A stretch of 64,000 bases of DNA from Roridomyces roridus. Lineage: Eukaryota > Basidiomycota > Agaricomycetes > Agaricales > Mycenaceae. The stretch covers positions 372,001 to 436,000 of the forward strand of contig JARKIF010000016.1 of NCBI GenBank assembly GCA_029378245.1, in the 5' to 3' direction. Both the position numbers and the translations under genes were made by a program. Of the stretch, positions 21,453-33,032 are shown in pieces. Position 1 is the stretch's first letter; each line of letters begins with the position of its first letter. Below the pieces are notes generated by a model. The model was not told the DNA's origin, did no database searches, and saw only the letters and a program-made list of their open reading frames with translations.

Positions 21453-23036
21453 ATGAGCTTGGACTTTACAACTGCCGAGGTACAGCTGGCAGTCCCGACG
21501 AAAGAAAGTCTTGAGCACGCAGAGGCCTCCCTTGTGAAGATGCTGCCCGATACTGGATTGGGCTTGGAACATATCAAAAAGCATCTGCTGGCCGACCTTG
21601 CTCCTGGATTCACTGGATCGAGCGAGTGGTTATCGAACGAGTCCTCATCCCCTCTCATTCATTACGCAGGTCGATGTCCTACGTACTGGGCTTTTACGAC
21701 TGGCGCTGTGACGGATGCAGCGATGCTGGGAGATTGGCTAGCCACGGTTCACGACCAAAATGTACAGGTCCATCTCCCGGATGAAACTATCGCGACCAAA
21801 TTAGAGGATACCACACTTCGGTACACAACCAAACCGTACAGACATGACCCTCATCCTTTCTCAGATTGCTCCAGCAACTTCTCACTTTCAGTGAAACGGA
21901 TTTTTCTGGCCGTTTGTTCACTACTGGTGCGACAGCATCAAACTTGTTGGGCCTTGCCTTGGGCCGCGAGTATGTTGTCGCGGAAGCAGGCCGCCGCAAG
22001 TTGCCTCCAGCACAGATCAGTGTCACCCAAGTCGGCGCCGTGGCAGCTTGCATCGAAGCTGGCATAGACGACATACAAGTCCTCGCAGCCTCACCCCACT
22101 CCTCTCTGTACAAAGCAGCCTCTACGCTCGGCATCGGGCGTGATTCAGTAATTCTGGTCCCTTTGTCGGAAGACGAACCCTGGAGATTCGATATGCAAAG
22201 GCTCCGTGAATATTTGTCCAACGGGGCTGGCAGTATTATCGCAATCAGCGCCGGAGAAGTGTGGACTGGGAGATTTGCGACCAACGGTGATGAGATGGGT
22301 CAAATCCGAGCGCTTGCCGATAAACACGGTGCATGGGTACACGTCGACGGAGGTAACTAGTACTTGAAGAGCCGATTTCGGTTGTTGACGAATCATATTA
22401 GCTTTTGGTCTCCACGCCCTGATACTACCTCACACGCCCACTTACAAGCATCTCAATGATGGTGTGGCCGCTCTTCAACTGGCCGATTCGATCACAGGCG
22501 ATGCCCATAAACTGTTCAACGTCCCTTATGACTGCGGTTTTTTCTTCACTCGACACCCCTCCATACAGCAAGCTGTTTTCAAAAATCCAAGTTCTGCGTA
22601 TCTATCGACAACGGCGCTGTCCATTCCTTCTCCGCTGAATCTCGGGATAGAGAATTCCCGGAGGTTCCGTGCGCTTCCGTTGTATTCGTCCCTGCTGGCC
22701 AATGGGCGCACATGGCACTGTGACCTCCTTGAGCGCCAAGTCGCCCTGGCTCGTCGGATCGCGTCGTACATCGTAGACTCGACCGTGTACGAGTTGCTTC
22801 CCGACAACGATCTTGACAAGATTTATATGGTCGTGCTTTTTCGAGCGCGCTCCGACTCACTCAACAGCGATCTTGTTTCTTTCATCAATGCTTCCAAACG
22901 TATACATGTCTCGGGCCTCCCCTGGAAAGGCCGACCAGCCGCTCGGATCGCTATAGGCACTTGGCGAGTAGAGGTGGATCGCGATTTTCAACTAGTTACC
23001 CAGGTATTGGATACAGCGAGTAGAGCACACCAATGA
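21453..23036 (+). CDS. PLP-dependent amino-acid decarboxylase, copy 2, 496 aa
   Basis: Exons 21453-21820, 21865-22352 and 22402-23036, with the same intron positions and phases as copy 1. Motifs: FTTGATASN, WVHVDGAFG (spliced), GDAHKLFNVPYDCG with the PLP lysine, and a C-terminal TWRVEVDRD strand. Exon 1 encodes about 20 extra residues (between PGFTG and PTYWAF) compared with copy 1; either a real insertion or an unrecognised intron, though I find no donor in the right phase. Stop codon is 15 bp from that of the convergent LanC-like gene. The substrate is unknown; aromatic amino acids are the usual choice in this family. Confidence 0.88.
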
Positions 23037-23051
23037 TATTGTTAATACACC

Positions 23052-24604
23052 TCACCAACTTGCCCAGCTGTCGCCTTCCAAGTCGTCGAATCCCGGCATA
23101 CCACTACGCTCGAATCGAACATTCTTCCCAGACCGCCTCAGAACCTCGGCCCACGCACAGCACATTCCCGCCGATCCTTCGTACAGGCTCCATGGATGGT
23201 CGGGGAGTCTCATCTCTCCGCGTTGCGTCAAAGCCTTGTGCCTTGTAGCAAGCTGAGCGAGATGCACAGCACGATGGAGATAGTAATTGTCTTGGTCTAT
23301 CATTTTTTTCTCCTTGGGTGACCGATCCAGGACGTCCGAAACGGCAAGCAGTGCAAAAACACTGCCCGCCGCACCATGGCAAAGCCCAATGCCCTTTGTC
23401 AGGAATCCATGATGGTAGACCAGGGTCGCTCCTGCTTGAACGGATGCTATTAGTTTGCCCATGAGAGGAGCATCGGCCGAGGTGGGTGTTGCGCATCGCA
23501 GCAGCGTACACAAGGCAAGGAGGATTCCTGGCGCCCCGTGACACCATCTTGAAGATTAATAGTCGTGGCATTAGATAAAAAAGACGTACGCACTGCACAA
23601 GGTCATTTTCGCGTGGTATGTCGTCGCCGGTGGGCGCCACAGTAGGCCAATTCCCATTCATGTCCTGGCATCCAATCAACCATTCGAAGGTGTTGAGAAT
23701 AGACCCCATATATGGCCGGACAATGCCCGCTGGACAAAGTAGGAGGGTGTGAAGTATTCCCGCTGGACTGTACATTAGTGCGAGGTCAAGATCGCCGGGC
23801 AGACTCTTACCTACACCATGTGCTGCGCCGAGATATCGTTTTCTGTGCCAGGTCCACATCAAGGAAGGGGAAGGGGCAGGAATTCTACCGGCAAGATCTT
23901 GGGCGTAGAGGGCGGCACCCTTTTCGCCGCGATGTATGATCGACTCAACCACAAGGCCGATGGTCTCATCCGAACACAACGCTGCTATTGCGTTGGGTAG
24001 GTCAGATGTCGCCGTAGCTCGTAGGCGTAGCAGGGAGTAAAGAAGCCCAGCACGACCGTAGAGGACCTCGCACCCTCCGTCTTGATCTCCTTGATCCAAG
24101 TGGCGCTCCTCGGATAGAGCCATGGTTACTGCGCTTTGAATGAGTTGGGCGCAACTAGTTCCGCTCTCGTGAAAAGTCTCCATGTTGCCAGTGGCTCGCA
24201 CAAGCACAAGAGTGGCTACCCCGACTGCTGTCTCGAGGAAGGAGCTGTGAGAACCAGAGCTGGGGTTGCTACTGGATGTCGGGAAGAGAGTAAGAGCGCG
24301 TTGAAGTTGATTATCTGCAAACGAGACCAATTCATGGCGTGCAAGCCCTGGGACAGAACAACAGGACAGATGATACGCCATCAAAACAGACCCTCGGACA
24401 CTTGAGGACCGTCAAGTGCACAAAGTAAATTGGCCTACCGGCGATGCCAATGTATACACTGCCAATTGTATGGACATGATTTTGAACACTTTGCACCTCG
24501 ACGTGGAAAGCACGGAGAATGTGTTGAAGCGCAGCTGAAATGTCGGCTGGAGGGTGGTTATCGTGGCGTATGTAGCGGAGAGGCTTGGTGCGATGGTGGG
24601 ACAT
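23052..24604 (-). CDS. LanC-like (LANCL) protein, 470 aa
   Basis: Exons 24604-24439, 24392-23811, 23762-23594 and 23547-23052. Each join restores a conserved motif: GSVYIGIAGSVLMAYHL, LGAAHGVAGILHTLL and LVQWCHGAPGILL. Seven Gly-rich helical-hairpin repeats form the LanC double barrel; zinc ligands are the Cys of WCHGAPG and the Cys-His of GLCHGAAG. The last repeat is YEGSAGMCCAW. Bacterial LanC forms lanthionine rings; eukaryotic LANCL proteins add glutathione to dehydroamino acids. The protein starts MSHHRTKPLRYI. Its first 22 or so codons have a decayed duplicate beyond the DBR1 gene (26780-26850). Confidence 0.9.
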
Positions 24605-24679
24605 TACTGAGTTGCGTGCGTCATATGACCAAATATAGGGACAAAATGATTCGCATTAAATTAAAATAGGCTACACGAG

Positions 24680-25255
24680 ACCCCACCCTCTACTCATCCT
24701 GCCGAGCACTCAGCGGCGGGGATGCGGGTGGCGGTTCTCGACACCGATTAAGATGAGTACACAGAATTTGACGGTTTGGATTCGTGTATCAAAGGTGCTG
24801 CAATGCTGTAAGCTTGATATCGAGTTCAGATTGCATGCTCACGCTCGTAGCCGCCATCTGGTCCTCATGACCAGTCATAACAAACTCTCCTGTGTGTATA
24901 TGCGAGGGAGAGAAAAAGGATGAAACGCACGCGATATTGCGAGCCATTCGGGGTCAAACGTCAGAGGCGTGGAACACTGAAGCGATTTCGTTTGGGAAGG
25001 CCGTGGTCAGTTGTAGACTGTGGCCAGTCATGCGACATGGGAACTCGAGGACGAATCGAGAGCTGGTGTAATGAGCAGGACAGAGGACGCCAGGGAAGAA
25101 AACGAACAAGGGGAAAGATTGCCAAGCTGGACCAGAAATCGAAAACGTACTGCGTATGAAATCTTGAGACTATGCCTGACGCGTCGGATTCCACTGACGC
25201 GTACACATCCGGCCTCGCCGAGGTAGTATATGTTGGGAGCGATCCAGTCAACTCG
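24680..25255 (-). pseudogene. DBR1 relic, internally deleted
   Basis: Four blocks match the functional DBR1 gene in the same order and strand: 24680-24870 with 26929-27137, 24893-24975 with 27283-27363, 24998-25112 with 27816-27940, and 25125-25250 with 28030-28165. The intervening coding segments are deleted and the frame is broken repeatedly. Blocks include the C-terminus, the central region, intron 2 and the metallophosphatase middle. The match continues leftward into the 5' end of the LANCL gene, so this is one arm of a segmental duplication. Confidence 0.8.
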
Positions 25256-25354
25256 AAGGGATCGTCGATACCTTGGCACCTGGTTACGAAAACTGCCTCC
25301 TTTGGATATATCACACGTGGTGTCAAAACACTTGCAAGTCTTTCTTTGACGGCC

Positions 25355-26446
25355 ATGAAGACGACACGGATTCTGACCCTGTTCGCGGTCGTCGTCGCCG
25401 CCAATGCTCAGATCAACCTGAGTTCGCTCTTCCCTTCCAATCCACCCGATAGCAGTCCTTCTTCGGCCTCTCCCTCTGCCCCCACATCCGAGTCTGCTAC
25501 TCCTAGCAGCGCCTCCCCTGCCTCAGAGTCGGCGACACCACCGCCCTCCAGCTCTGCGCCGACATCGCCGTCTACAACGCTGCCCTCTTCTACCCCGCCA
25601 CCCCCTCCAACATCGCAGTCTCCCAGTCAGACTCCCTCACCCAGCGTTTCCGAAATCGTCAGCACAAACTCGGCAGGGGATGCTGTTACAGTGGACGTGA
25701 CGATTACCAACCCGGCATCCAGCGCTGCGGCCTCGGACACGGCCCCCTCTTCCTCTTCTTCCGCCGCTCCAAGTTCCAGCGGCGGTGGACTGAGCACGGG
25801 TGGTATCATTGGCTTGGCAGTTGCTGGAGGCGTAGCCCTGATCTGCCTCGCCGCTTTCCTCATCTGGAAGTTCACGCGCAAGCGGATGAGCGACTTTGAC
25901 GATAATGAGAATATCAAATGGCCAGAGCTCAACGACCACTCGGGGACGGGCAATGCCTCGATGGCGCCCCTACCCGTAACTAACACAGGCCGTTCGGGAT
26001 TCGGGTTCGACGGTGGAGAAGACTCGCGTGCGCCGTCGAGAACCAACACGTATGATACCTCCACCGCGGACCTCCATCACGAGGACACCTACGCCGTCCC
26101 TCCACTTCCCCATCTCAACCCTAACCAGCCTTATCGAGACGACCCAAATGCCGTGGGCGCGTACTACGACCCGTACCATGGCCCCGTTCCCCAGACGTTC
26201 AACGACGTTCCCCAGCAGGAATGGGGCCATGAGGCTATTCCGATGACCCAGATGGCTGTGCCCGGTCGTGCGAGTTCTGGGCCGCAGGCGGGCCGTATGT
26301 CTCCTGGACCCCAAGCTGCCTACGCCGCTGGCCGTGCGTCGCCTGGTCCCCAAGCTGCCTATGGTCGCGCCTCGCCCGGCCCCCAAGCTGCCTATGGTGC
26401 GAGTGGGAGGATGTCGCCCGGCCCCCAGGCGGCGTATGGGCTGTAG
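25355..26446 (+). CDS. mucin-like single-pass membrane protein, 363 aa
   Basis: Start chosen at MKTTRILTLFAVVVAANA, a clean signal peptide. Then about 150 residues rich in Ser, Pro, Thr and Ala (likely O-glycosylated), one membrane helix (GGIIGLAVAGGVALICLAAFLIW, about 160-182) followed by basic KFTRKR, and a cytoplasmic tail with Tyr/Pro-rich sequence. The last 60 residues are five imperfect copies of a R-x-SPGPQAAYG unit. The architecture is that of fungal Wsc/Mid2/Msb2-type wall sensors and of many basidiomycete membrane proteins, without a Wsc Cys domain. It lies between the two arms of the LANCL-DBR1 duplication. Sensor function is inferred only from architecture. Confidence 0.8.
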   Translation: MKTTRILTLFAVVVAANAQINLSSLFPSNPPDSSPSSASPSAPTSESATPSSASPASESATPPPSSSAPTSPSTTLPSSTPPPPPTSQSPSQTPSPSVSEIVSTNSAGDAVTVDVTITNPASSAAASDTAPSSSSSAAPSSSGGGLSTGGIIGLAVAGGVALICLAAFLIWKFTRKRMSDFDDNENIKWPELNDHSGTGNASMAPLPVTNTGRSGFGFDGGEDSRAPSRTNTYDTSTADLHHEDTYAVPPLPHLNPNQPYRDDPNAVGAYYDPYHGPVPQTFNDVPQQEWGHEAIPMTQMAVPGRASSGPQAGRMSPGPQAAYAAGRASPGPQAAYGRASPGPQAAYGASGRMSPGPQAAYGL

Positions 26447-26928
26447 TACTCGACTTGTTCACCCGGATCTCACTCCTCCTCTCTTCCGCCTCCTCAGCTT
26501 ACATTGAGCATATGCACGCATACCCTGTGGCCGAGCCAGCCAAAACGCACCTACATCTAATACTACTCTTGTTTTTGAAACTCTGCTTTCAATCACTTAT
26601 TGCTCATATATACATGGCGGATGTCGGTTGGTAGAATAGCAAGAAGCATTCATGCATTTTGGAGCGGGACGTGCCAAGTACTAACGAGTGGAGACTCGAA
26701 GGTAAAGAACTTGTGGGTGGAGCGCCCTCAGTGTCGCAGACCAAATTGCTGAAAGTCTGATGTGGTGAAATGCCGCTGAAATGTCGCTGGAGGGTGGTTA
26801 TCGTAGCGTATGTAGCGGAGAGGTTTGCTACGATGGTGGTTGCGTGCCAAATATTGGGACAAAATGATTCGAGGCACTCTGCGCGTTAAATACTAGAAGC
26901 CGAAGGCTACACTGATGAAACGACCCAT
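26447..26928. other. intergenic, with LANCL N-terminal relic
   Basis: Sequence 26780-26870 matches 24540-24640, the start of the LANCL gene and its upstream flank; minus-strand codons still read HHRSKPLRYIRYDNHPPA compared with the intact gene's N-terminus. No open gene is present. Confidence 0.7.
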
Positions 26929-28462
26929 CTACTCATCCTGCCGAGCACTCAGCGGTATAGTGGACGTGGGCGGCGGCGGGTTGACGAGATTCTCAACACC
27001 GATGAGTTCACAGAATTTGACGGTTTGCGGATTCGTGTACCATGGCGCTACAATAGTGTGAGCTTGACATCGAGTCGAGATTGCATGCTCACGTTGTGCT
27101 CGTAGCCCGCCCATCTGGTCCTCATGACCAGGACCCGGAGCAGTCGTAACAAACTCTTGCACCTGTGTGACCTCTAGGTCCTCAATATCAAGCCCGGGCT
27201 CCCGCGCCCGCATTTCATCGGCGATAGATTTCCTTGCCTCGGCCACGAGGGTTCGCGCAACCTCCTCTTGGGGAAACGCGCGCTGTGTATATGCGAGGGA
27301 GAGAAATGGATGAAACGCACGCGATATTGCGAGCCATTCGGGGTCAAACGTCAGGCGTGGCACACTTGAGGATGTAGCGACATCAATGTCAACAACCTGA
27401 TACGATTGAGTGCATTGCCAGAACTGGAGCCGCAAAATGCCCACCTCCAGATATCGACGCTTATTTCCGCACTTGTCGAGCGCAAGAAAATGGGTGGTGT
27501 GTGATGTGAATTCTTGGGGCGGGGCTACTTCATCTTCCAGATCAGACAGTGCAACCTCGTCCGGGTTGAGTGGTGCGCCAGAGGAATCAACGTCTTCGTC
27601 GTCAATGACGATTTCATTGGGATCGCGTTCCGCTTTCGTTTTTCGGATCTCCTTCTCACCGTGGACAACACGGGCCTCAAAACGCGTGTGGAGATGGGCA
27701 GCAAACCACCAGTCAGGTTGCAGGGTGCGGAGCAAACCGAGGAGTGGCGGAGAACCGAGCTGCCCAGACATGATGTCGTTGCGGAAGAAAGGCTTGTTCT
27801 GGAGGAGTTTGGGAAGGTCGCCGTGGTCAGTTATAGACTGCGGCCAGTCATGCGACATGAAAACTTGAGGATGAATCGAGAGCTGGTGTAATGAGCAGGG
27901 ACGGAGGACGCCAGGGAAGAAAACGAACAAGGGAAAGCTTGCGAACAGAGTATTCGCGTATGTGATAGATGCTGCGGACTGTACTGCGGTCATAGGGCAT
28001 CTTTTCGAAATGACCTGGAAACATAAGTGGCAAAGCTGGACCAGAAATCGAAAACGTACCACGTATGAAATCTTGAGACTTGAATATTCCTGACGCGCCA
28101 GCGATTCGGATGCCATTGACGCGTACACATCCGGCCTCGCCGAGGTAGTATATGTTGGGAGCGAGCCAGCCGCCATGATACAACTCCCACATGTAGTTGG
28201 ACGCCTCATGATTGCCACCAATCACAATAGTCAGTATCGGCGCCGTCTTCTCCCCCGTGTAATATCTATGGAACCCCCCAAGCTGCTTGTACTTGTCTGG
28301 AACGGCCATGCATTGGAGGTCTTGGTGGTTGCGAATCGCTTGGAAGTCGCCGCAGATGAGCAGGAGATCGACCTTGTACTGGTTACGGCTCTCGAGAGAC
28401 TGGATTTGAGAATATATCGTATCGAGCTCGCCGTGGCAGCAGCCCTCGACGGCGACCTTCAT
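26929..28462 (-). CDS. DBR1: RNA lariat debranching enzyme, 475 aa
   Basis: Exons 28462-28060, 28014-27925 and 27863-26929. It hydrolyses the 2'-5' bond of intron lariats in the nucleus. N-terminal metallophosphoesterase motifs: [26 protein letters not shown], then SHDWP and [10 protein letters not shown], with conserved [15 protein letters not shown]. The C-terminal DBR1 domain holds THFLALDKC and a FDPEWLAI segment. Start at MKVAVEG; 52 bp separate it from the divergent ATG12 start codon. A broken duplicate lies at 24680-25255. Confidence 0.95.
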
Positions 28463-28514
28463 TGAGTGAAGAACAAGTCGGTTTGATTCCAGTTTGATGC
28501 ATGTGATCGGCTTC

Positions 28515-29051
28515 ATGGCGGAAACCACGACAGCACCCTCGGAGACTGCTCGCCAACTGCCCTGGGCAACGCCCGAATCTTCAGATGTAAACGAGGACGC
28601 GCTCAAGGCTCTCGAGACGTACAAGAAGCGGGATCCGTCCAAAGGTCATCGGTGCCCACCATCAGCTGCCCTGGCTCCTTACAGCCCTCTTCAGTCGTCG
28701 TACGCTTCAAGGCCGTCGGAAACGCACCCATCATGAAGCAGAATTTCTATAAAATTACTGCGTCGAATCGTTTCCAGGCAGTTATACAGTTCCTGAGGAA
28801 GGAGTTGGGCTGGAAGGCCAGCGATCCGCTAGTACGCCCATCCCTCATTCTCGAGTCCCTCTCCATTGAATCTCATCCAGTTCACCTACATAAATCTGGC
28901 CTTTTCACCTGCTCCCGATGATACCGTGTCCAACTTGTTCAAAGTGTGTATGTACGCGCATTCGACGCTCAAGTACTGACGTCCGAACCAGTCTTTTTGC
29001 ACCGACGGGCATCTAATAGTCAACTATAGCACGACTGCAGCATGGGGTTAA
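28515..29051 (+). CDS. ATG12: autophagy ubiquitin-like protein ATG12, 129 aa
   Basis: Exons 28515-28644, 28695-28831, 28881-28943 and 28992-29051. The protein has a Ser/Thr/Glu-rich N-terminus, then a ubiquitin-like fold from [12 protein letters not shown] to the end, with [18 protein letters not shown] at the C-terminus. The terminal Gly is the one conjugated through Atg7 and Atg10 to Atg5; no residue follows it, as expected for Atg12, which needs no processing. It acts in autophagosome formation. Convergent with the complex I gene, 17 bp between stops. Confidence 0.95.
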
Positions 29052-29068
29052 TGTAAATTCTGTATATT

Positions 29069-30709
29069 TTAAACAGTTCCGGGCGCATCAACAGGTAATC
29101 TAACACCCAAGTTGTCCGGCACGGCCAGTGTATCATCCACCTCGCTGGCAAGTCTCCCTCCAAAAGCCACGTTGCCGTGCTTTGAACGGAAGGCGTCGAT
29201 CCGGGCTTCGACCTCGGGTCTGAAATGACGCATAAGACCCTGAATGGGCCACGCTGCGGCGTCTCCGAGAGCGCAGATGGTGCGTCCTTCGACTTGTTTG
29301 GTGAGTTCCAAGAGCATGTCGATCTCTCGACGATGACCACGTCCCTCGACCATCCGATCCATCATATTCATCATCCATGTCGTACCCTCACGGCAAGGGG
29401 TACACTGGCCGCACGATTCGTGTTTGTAGAATGACGAGAAGCGCGCAATGGCAGCAATGATGTCGGTCGATTTGTCCATGACGATCACTGCGCCCGTACC
29501 GAGACCAGATTGAGCATCTTTGAGCGAGTCATAGTCCATCCTACGGAAAGATGAGCAACAAAATAGGAATGAGAACAGGTCGACGCACAGCACAGTTTCG
29601 CAGTCTTTGATAGGAAGAACAGGCACGGAGCAGCCTCCAGGGATGATGCCCAGTAGATTGTCCCACCCGCCCCGTACTCCACCGCAGTGCTTCTCAATAA
29701 GCTCTCGAAGCGGGATACTCATTTCCTCCTCGACGACGCAGGGGTTATTGACGTGACCGCTGATGCAGAAAAGCTTGGTCCCCTGGTTGCGAGCCCGTCC
29801 GAACCCGGCAAACCAGGGAGCGCCACGGCGGCAGATAGTGGGGGCCACTGCAACAGTCTCGACGTTGGCGACCGTAGTCGGGCATCCGAAAAGACCGACG
29901 TCGGCGGGGAAGGGCGGCTTGAGACGGGGTTTGCCCTGCTTTCCCTCGATACTCTCAATGAGGGCAGTCTCCTCGCCGCAGATGTATGCTCCTGCACCAC
30001 GGTGGACGTAGACATCGAACGAGTAACCACTGCCGCAGGCATTGGGCCCAAGCAGACCATCCTTGTACGCCTCAGCAATAGCTTGGTTGAGGTGATTCGC
30101 CTCCTGGACAAACTCGCCGCGAATGTAGATGTATGCCGCATTGGCGTTCATACCACGGCCGGCAACGAGACAACCCTCGACGAGCTTGTGCGGGTCACCC
30201 CGGAGAATCTCGCGATCCTTGCACGTCCCGGGCTCACCCTCGTCAGCGTTGACCACAAGATAGCGAGGTCTGATTGCGTTCAGTTGCATACATCAGCGAG
30301 AAGAGAGAGAGAGGCGCACCGCTTGTCTTCCTGCCAATTGGGCTTGTTCATGAAGCTCCATTTCAGACCGCTGGGGAAACCCGCTCCGCCCCTGCCTCGC
30401 AAACCGGAGTCTTTGATTTGCTGGATGATCCAAGAGTCGCCCTTGAGCAGGATGTCTTTTGTGCGGTGCCAGTCACCACGCGACTGGGTTTCGAGTTAAT
30501 ATAATTGAGAGCTCTGGTATCAGAATCGGTAGTACCTTGGCGCCCTTGAGGCCATGGTCGTGTCGACAGTAGGCGTTGGTGAATATACGGTCTTGGTCTT
30601 TGAGCCCTCCATATCGACGAACGGGCGGGTCTACAGCAGTGGCGAAAGTGCGAAGATGCCCCGAGGCACTGCGCAAGGCGATGCTGGACGACGAGCTCGC
30701 CTTTAACAT
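29069..30709 (-). CDS. nuo51: NADH dehydrogenase 51-kDa subunit (NDUFV1/NUO51), 496 aa
   Basis: Exons 30709-30536, 30483-30320, 30269-29589 and 29540-29069. This is the flavoprotein subunit of complex I that accepts electrons from NADH. N-terminal presequence rich in Ser/Arg ([20 protein letters not shown]); NADH/FMN site [18 protein letters not shown] and [15 protein letters not shown]; and the N3 [4Fe-4S] ligands [11 protein letters not shown] plus a distal Cys in [12 protein letters not shown]. An in-frame ATG 45 bp upstream (30754) is possible, but the chosen one gives the better presequence. Confidence 0.95.
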
Positions 30710-30834
30710 CGTCGCGCGTGGTCGGGAGCAGAGGATGTTTGCGGAGCCAATCACAGATCGCGTTTGTTTACGACGGTATAATATTATGCAGCACGGTATA
30801 TGGGATACAGGATGGGGTATTAAAATGACGGGTA

Positions 30835-30849
30835 CCGAATGGAGCCTTA
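30835..30849 (-). repeat. single Harbinger-like MITE end at a gene's stop codon
   Basis: On the minus strand TTAAGGCTCCATTCGG matches the terminal repeat of the MITE at 12922-13070 with its TAA/TTA flank. The matching second end is not found nearby. The TAA is also the stop codon of the upstream acyltransferase. Confidence 0.55.
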
Positions 30850-32652
30850 AAGTTTCGAGGAAAAGACAGACGAAGAGTCCAATATAAACTCACGCACACC
30901 ACCGACATAATGTGCCCAAAATTCGTCAACAACTCCCAGAGGAAACGCAGCAGCGTCGTAGCCCAAAGTCATGGAAAACTTGCCGTTCAGCATCTGGGTA
31001 GACATCAAAAGGGCACCCTTGGCGTTGCGGACGTGCGAGAAGGCGTCGACAAATTGTGCAGATGGGTAACGCTCCGGACGGTACACATCCCCCAAATCAC
31101 CGAGACAGGTTATCCCCAGCAGTGCCACGGACGGGGTGCCAACAACGGGCGTCGGTTGAGCGGGTTGAGGTCCAGTTTGCGGCAAAGTCCCATCCGCCTC
31201 ATCGTCCTGTTTGGCAAAGGCTTTGGCCCGCAGCGCCCGCTCACCGCCCATCAGCCGGCAGCGCCCCAGGAGCAATGGACTGCGGGAAAATGCGCTCATT
31301 TGAGACTGGGCTGACCGTGCACGAGACCAGAACATTGCGCCGGGATTGCATGTCGCGGGGATGAACGACGGTAGCACGATGTTGCAATAGCCCAACGCAA
31401 GTGACATGTAGGAGGATAAGGGTGATGATGGTTGAGCTAAATGACGACGGAGCGACACAGCAGTGTAGATCATCATCGGAAGCTCTTTGGAGGAGTTGAG
31501 CTCGGGGTGATTTTGAGCCGTACTTATCCAAGCAAAGTTGATGAGCGCAAAGGTCGCATTGGTGAGAGTCAGTCCACGCGCTTTGCACGCAGCCCGAATC
31601 GCAGCTGTTTCCTCAGGGTCCCAGAACTTGAGCTCGATTGTCTGCTTGCAGACTTGGCTTTTTATGCGAGGTAGCGCGTGGCCGCCCTGTCCCAAGGGTT
31701 GAGTATGAATTGCCAGAGAGTCCAAGACACACATACAATAGCGCGCTTTTTTACGTTCTGGTGATCTATCGTCCAAGCGGATAGTTGGAATTTGGAACGT
31801 GGTGAAGGAAGGCGATCCTCGGTCGCTGGCACGATGATAGCATCTTCACGCGGTGCACCGCACCGCATCGTCCATTCGAGCTCCAGCAAACGGAGGAGCT
31901 CGGCATCGGTCCTTGGAGGCCCCCCAGGGGTCGCAGAACCGCACAACAGCTGGAGGATCATGTCACAGTGCCTGTGGAGAGCCACACCATCGTTGATAGC
32001 ATGTATGGTCATGATCAGGATGTGGTACTCTTCGAGCCCCGGCGAAACTGGGCCATGCTTGGCGACATCGAGACCGCTTATGCGCTGCGATGAAAGTCTT
32101 CGAGGTGTGGTGGGATCAAGAAAGGCGTCCATGAGTTCCGGCCCAGTTTTATCATCGACAATGTGTAGGGTATCTTCGGCCTCCTCAGCAGCTCTACGAG
32201 GGCTGGAGGGCGGGGTATATCTAGAGACTGGTTAACCAAGTCGTGCAAGATGGAATGAACCGTACTTGAATCTGGCCTCGTCGTAACACCCAGGTTCCAT
32301 TTGGACCTGGCAAGCCAGCAGAGTGTGTCGCAGACGCATTATAGCCCAGGCTACACGGAAGCGGAGAGGCGACATGAGATGCGGAGGAGCTCGAACGATG
32401 ATGCGGACTGTCCGTGATGCTGTAAATTCAGACTGAACGCTTCTTTCAGCTGGAAATACCCACCAAACATATCGTTGAGCCCATACGCGCGAGAAGGAAG
32501 AAAATACGACCTGTGTACGTTAAGTCCAGATAAAAGACCGAAAGACCAGGAAATGCATACAGCTCATTATGGCTCAGAGGGCGAGAATAACTGGCCTGAG
32601 TGGCAACGGCAGCGGTCTCGTAGGCCATGAGTTGGGGAAGGTGGTGAGACAT
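30847..32652 (-). CDS. CoA-dependent acyltransferase, HxxxD (condensation/BAHD-like) family, 549 aa
   Basis: Exons 32652-32511, 32449-32266, 32220-31737 and 31686-30847, all joins in frame. The catalytic HxxxDG reads HAINDG (about residue 190). The fold's N-terminal half ends at a poorly conserved Arg/Lys segment, and the C-terminal half begins [11 protein letters not shown] and includes [16 protein letters not shown] and a SLRRHL segment. The DFGWG motif typical of plant BAHD enzymes is absent, so it sits closer to fungal alcohol/sesquiterpenoid acyltransferases or condensation-like enzymes. Acceptor unknown. No cluster partner is adjacent: its neighbours are complex I and a channel. Confidence 0.8.
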
Positions 32653-33032
32653 ATTGAAATGGTTCAGCATGGTCCACAGTCAGCGGTTATATGCCCCATC
32701 CGAGCGGAGCACTCAGGAGAAAGGGACCAGGAACTGAGACGATCGAATATATGGACCCTCATCGGAATGAGACCCAATATAACGCTTCGTTTATTCTGGC
32801 TGCTGAATGGAGCGGACTCATGGAAACAGGGATTCAAGGAATTGGCAAGGAGTGACGCCATCACGTGTCTCCATCTTTGCGGACGTCCGTCACCCCCTTT
32901 CCTCCCTCGCTGCCCTACAGCAAGTCTTTGCCCAAACAAATACATCAGATTAGTCTCGTCACTCTCTCTCATCAAGGAGCGACCCAGTGCATTGTCCATT
33001 ATTCATTAGATCATCTACGGGTATACATGTGT

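Noticed and set aside
19348..24604. Ribosomal-peptide (lanthipeptide-like) biosynthetic cluster
   Set aside because: No precursor peptide, dehydratase, protease or transporter gene is present; eukaryotic LANCL proteins are not lanthionine synthases.
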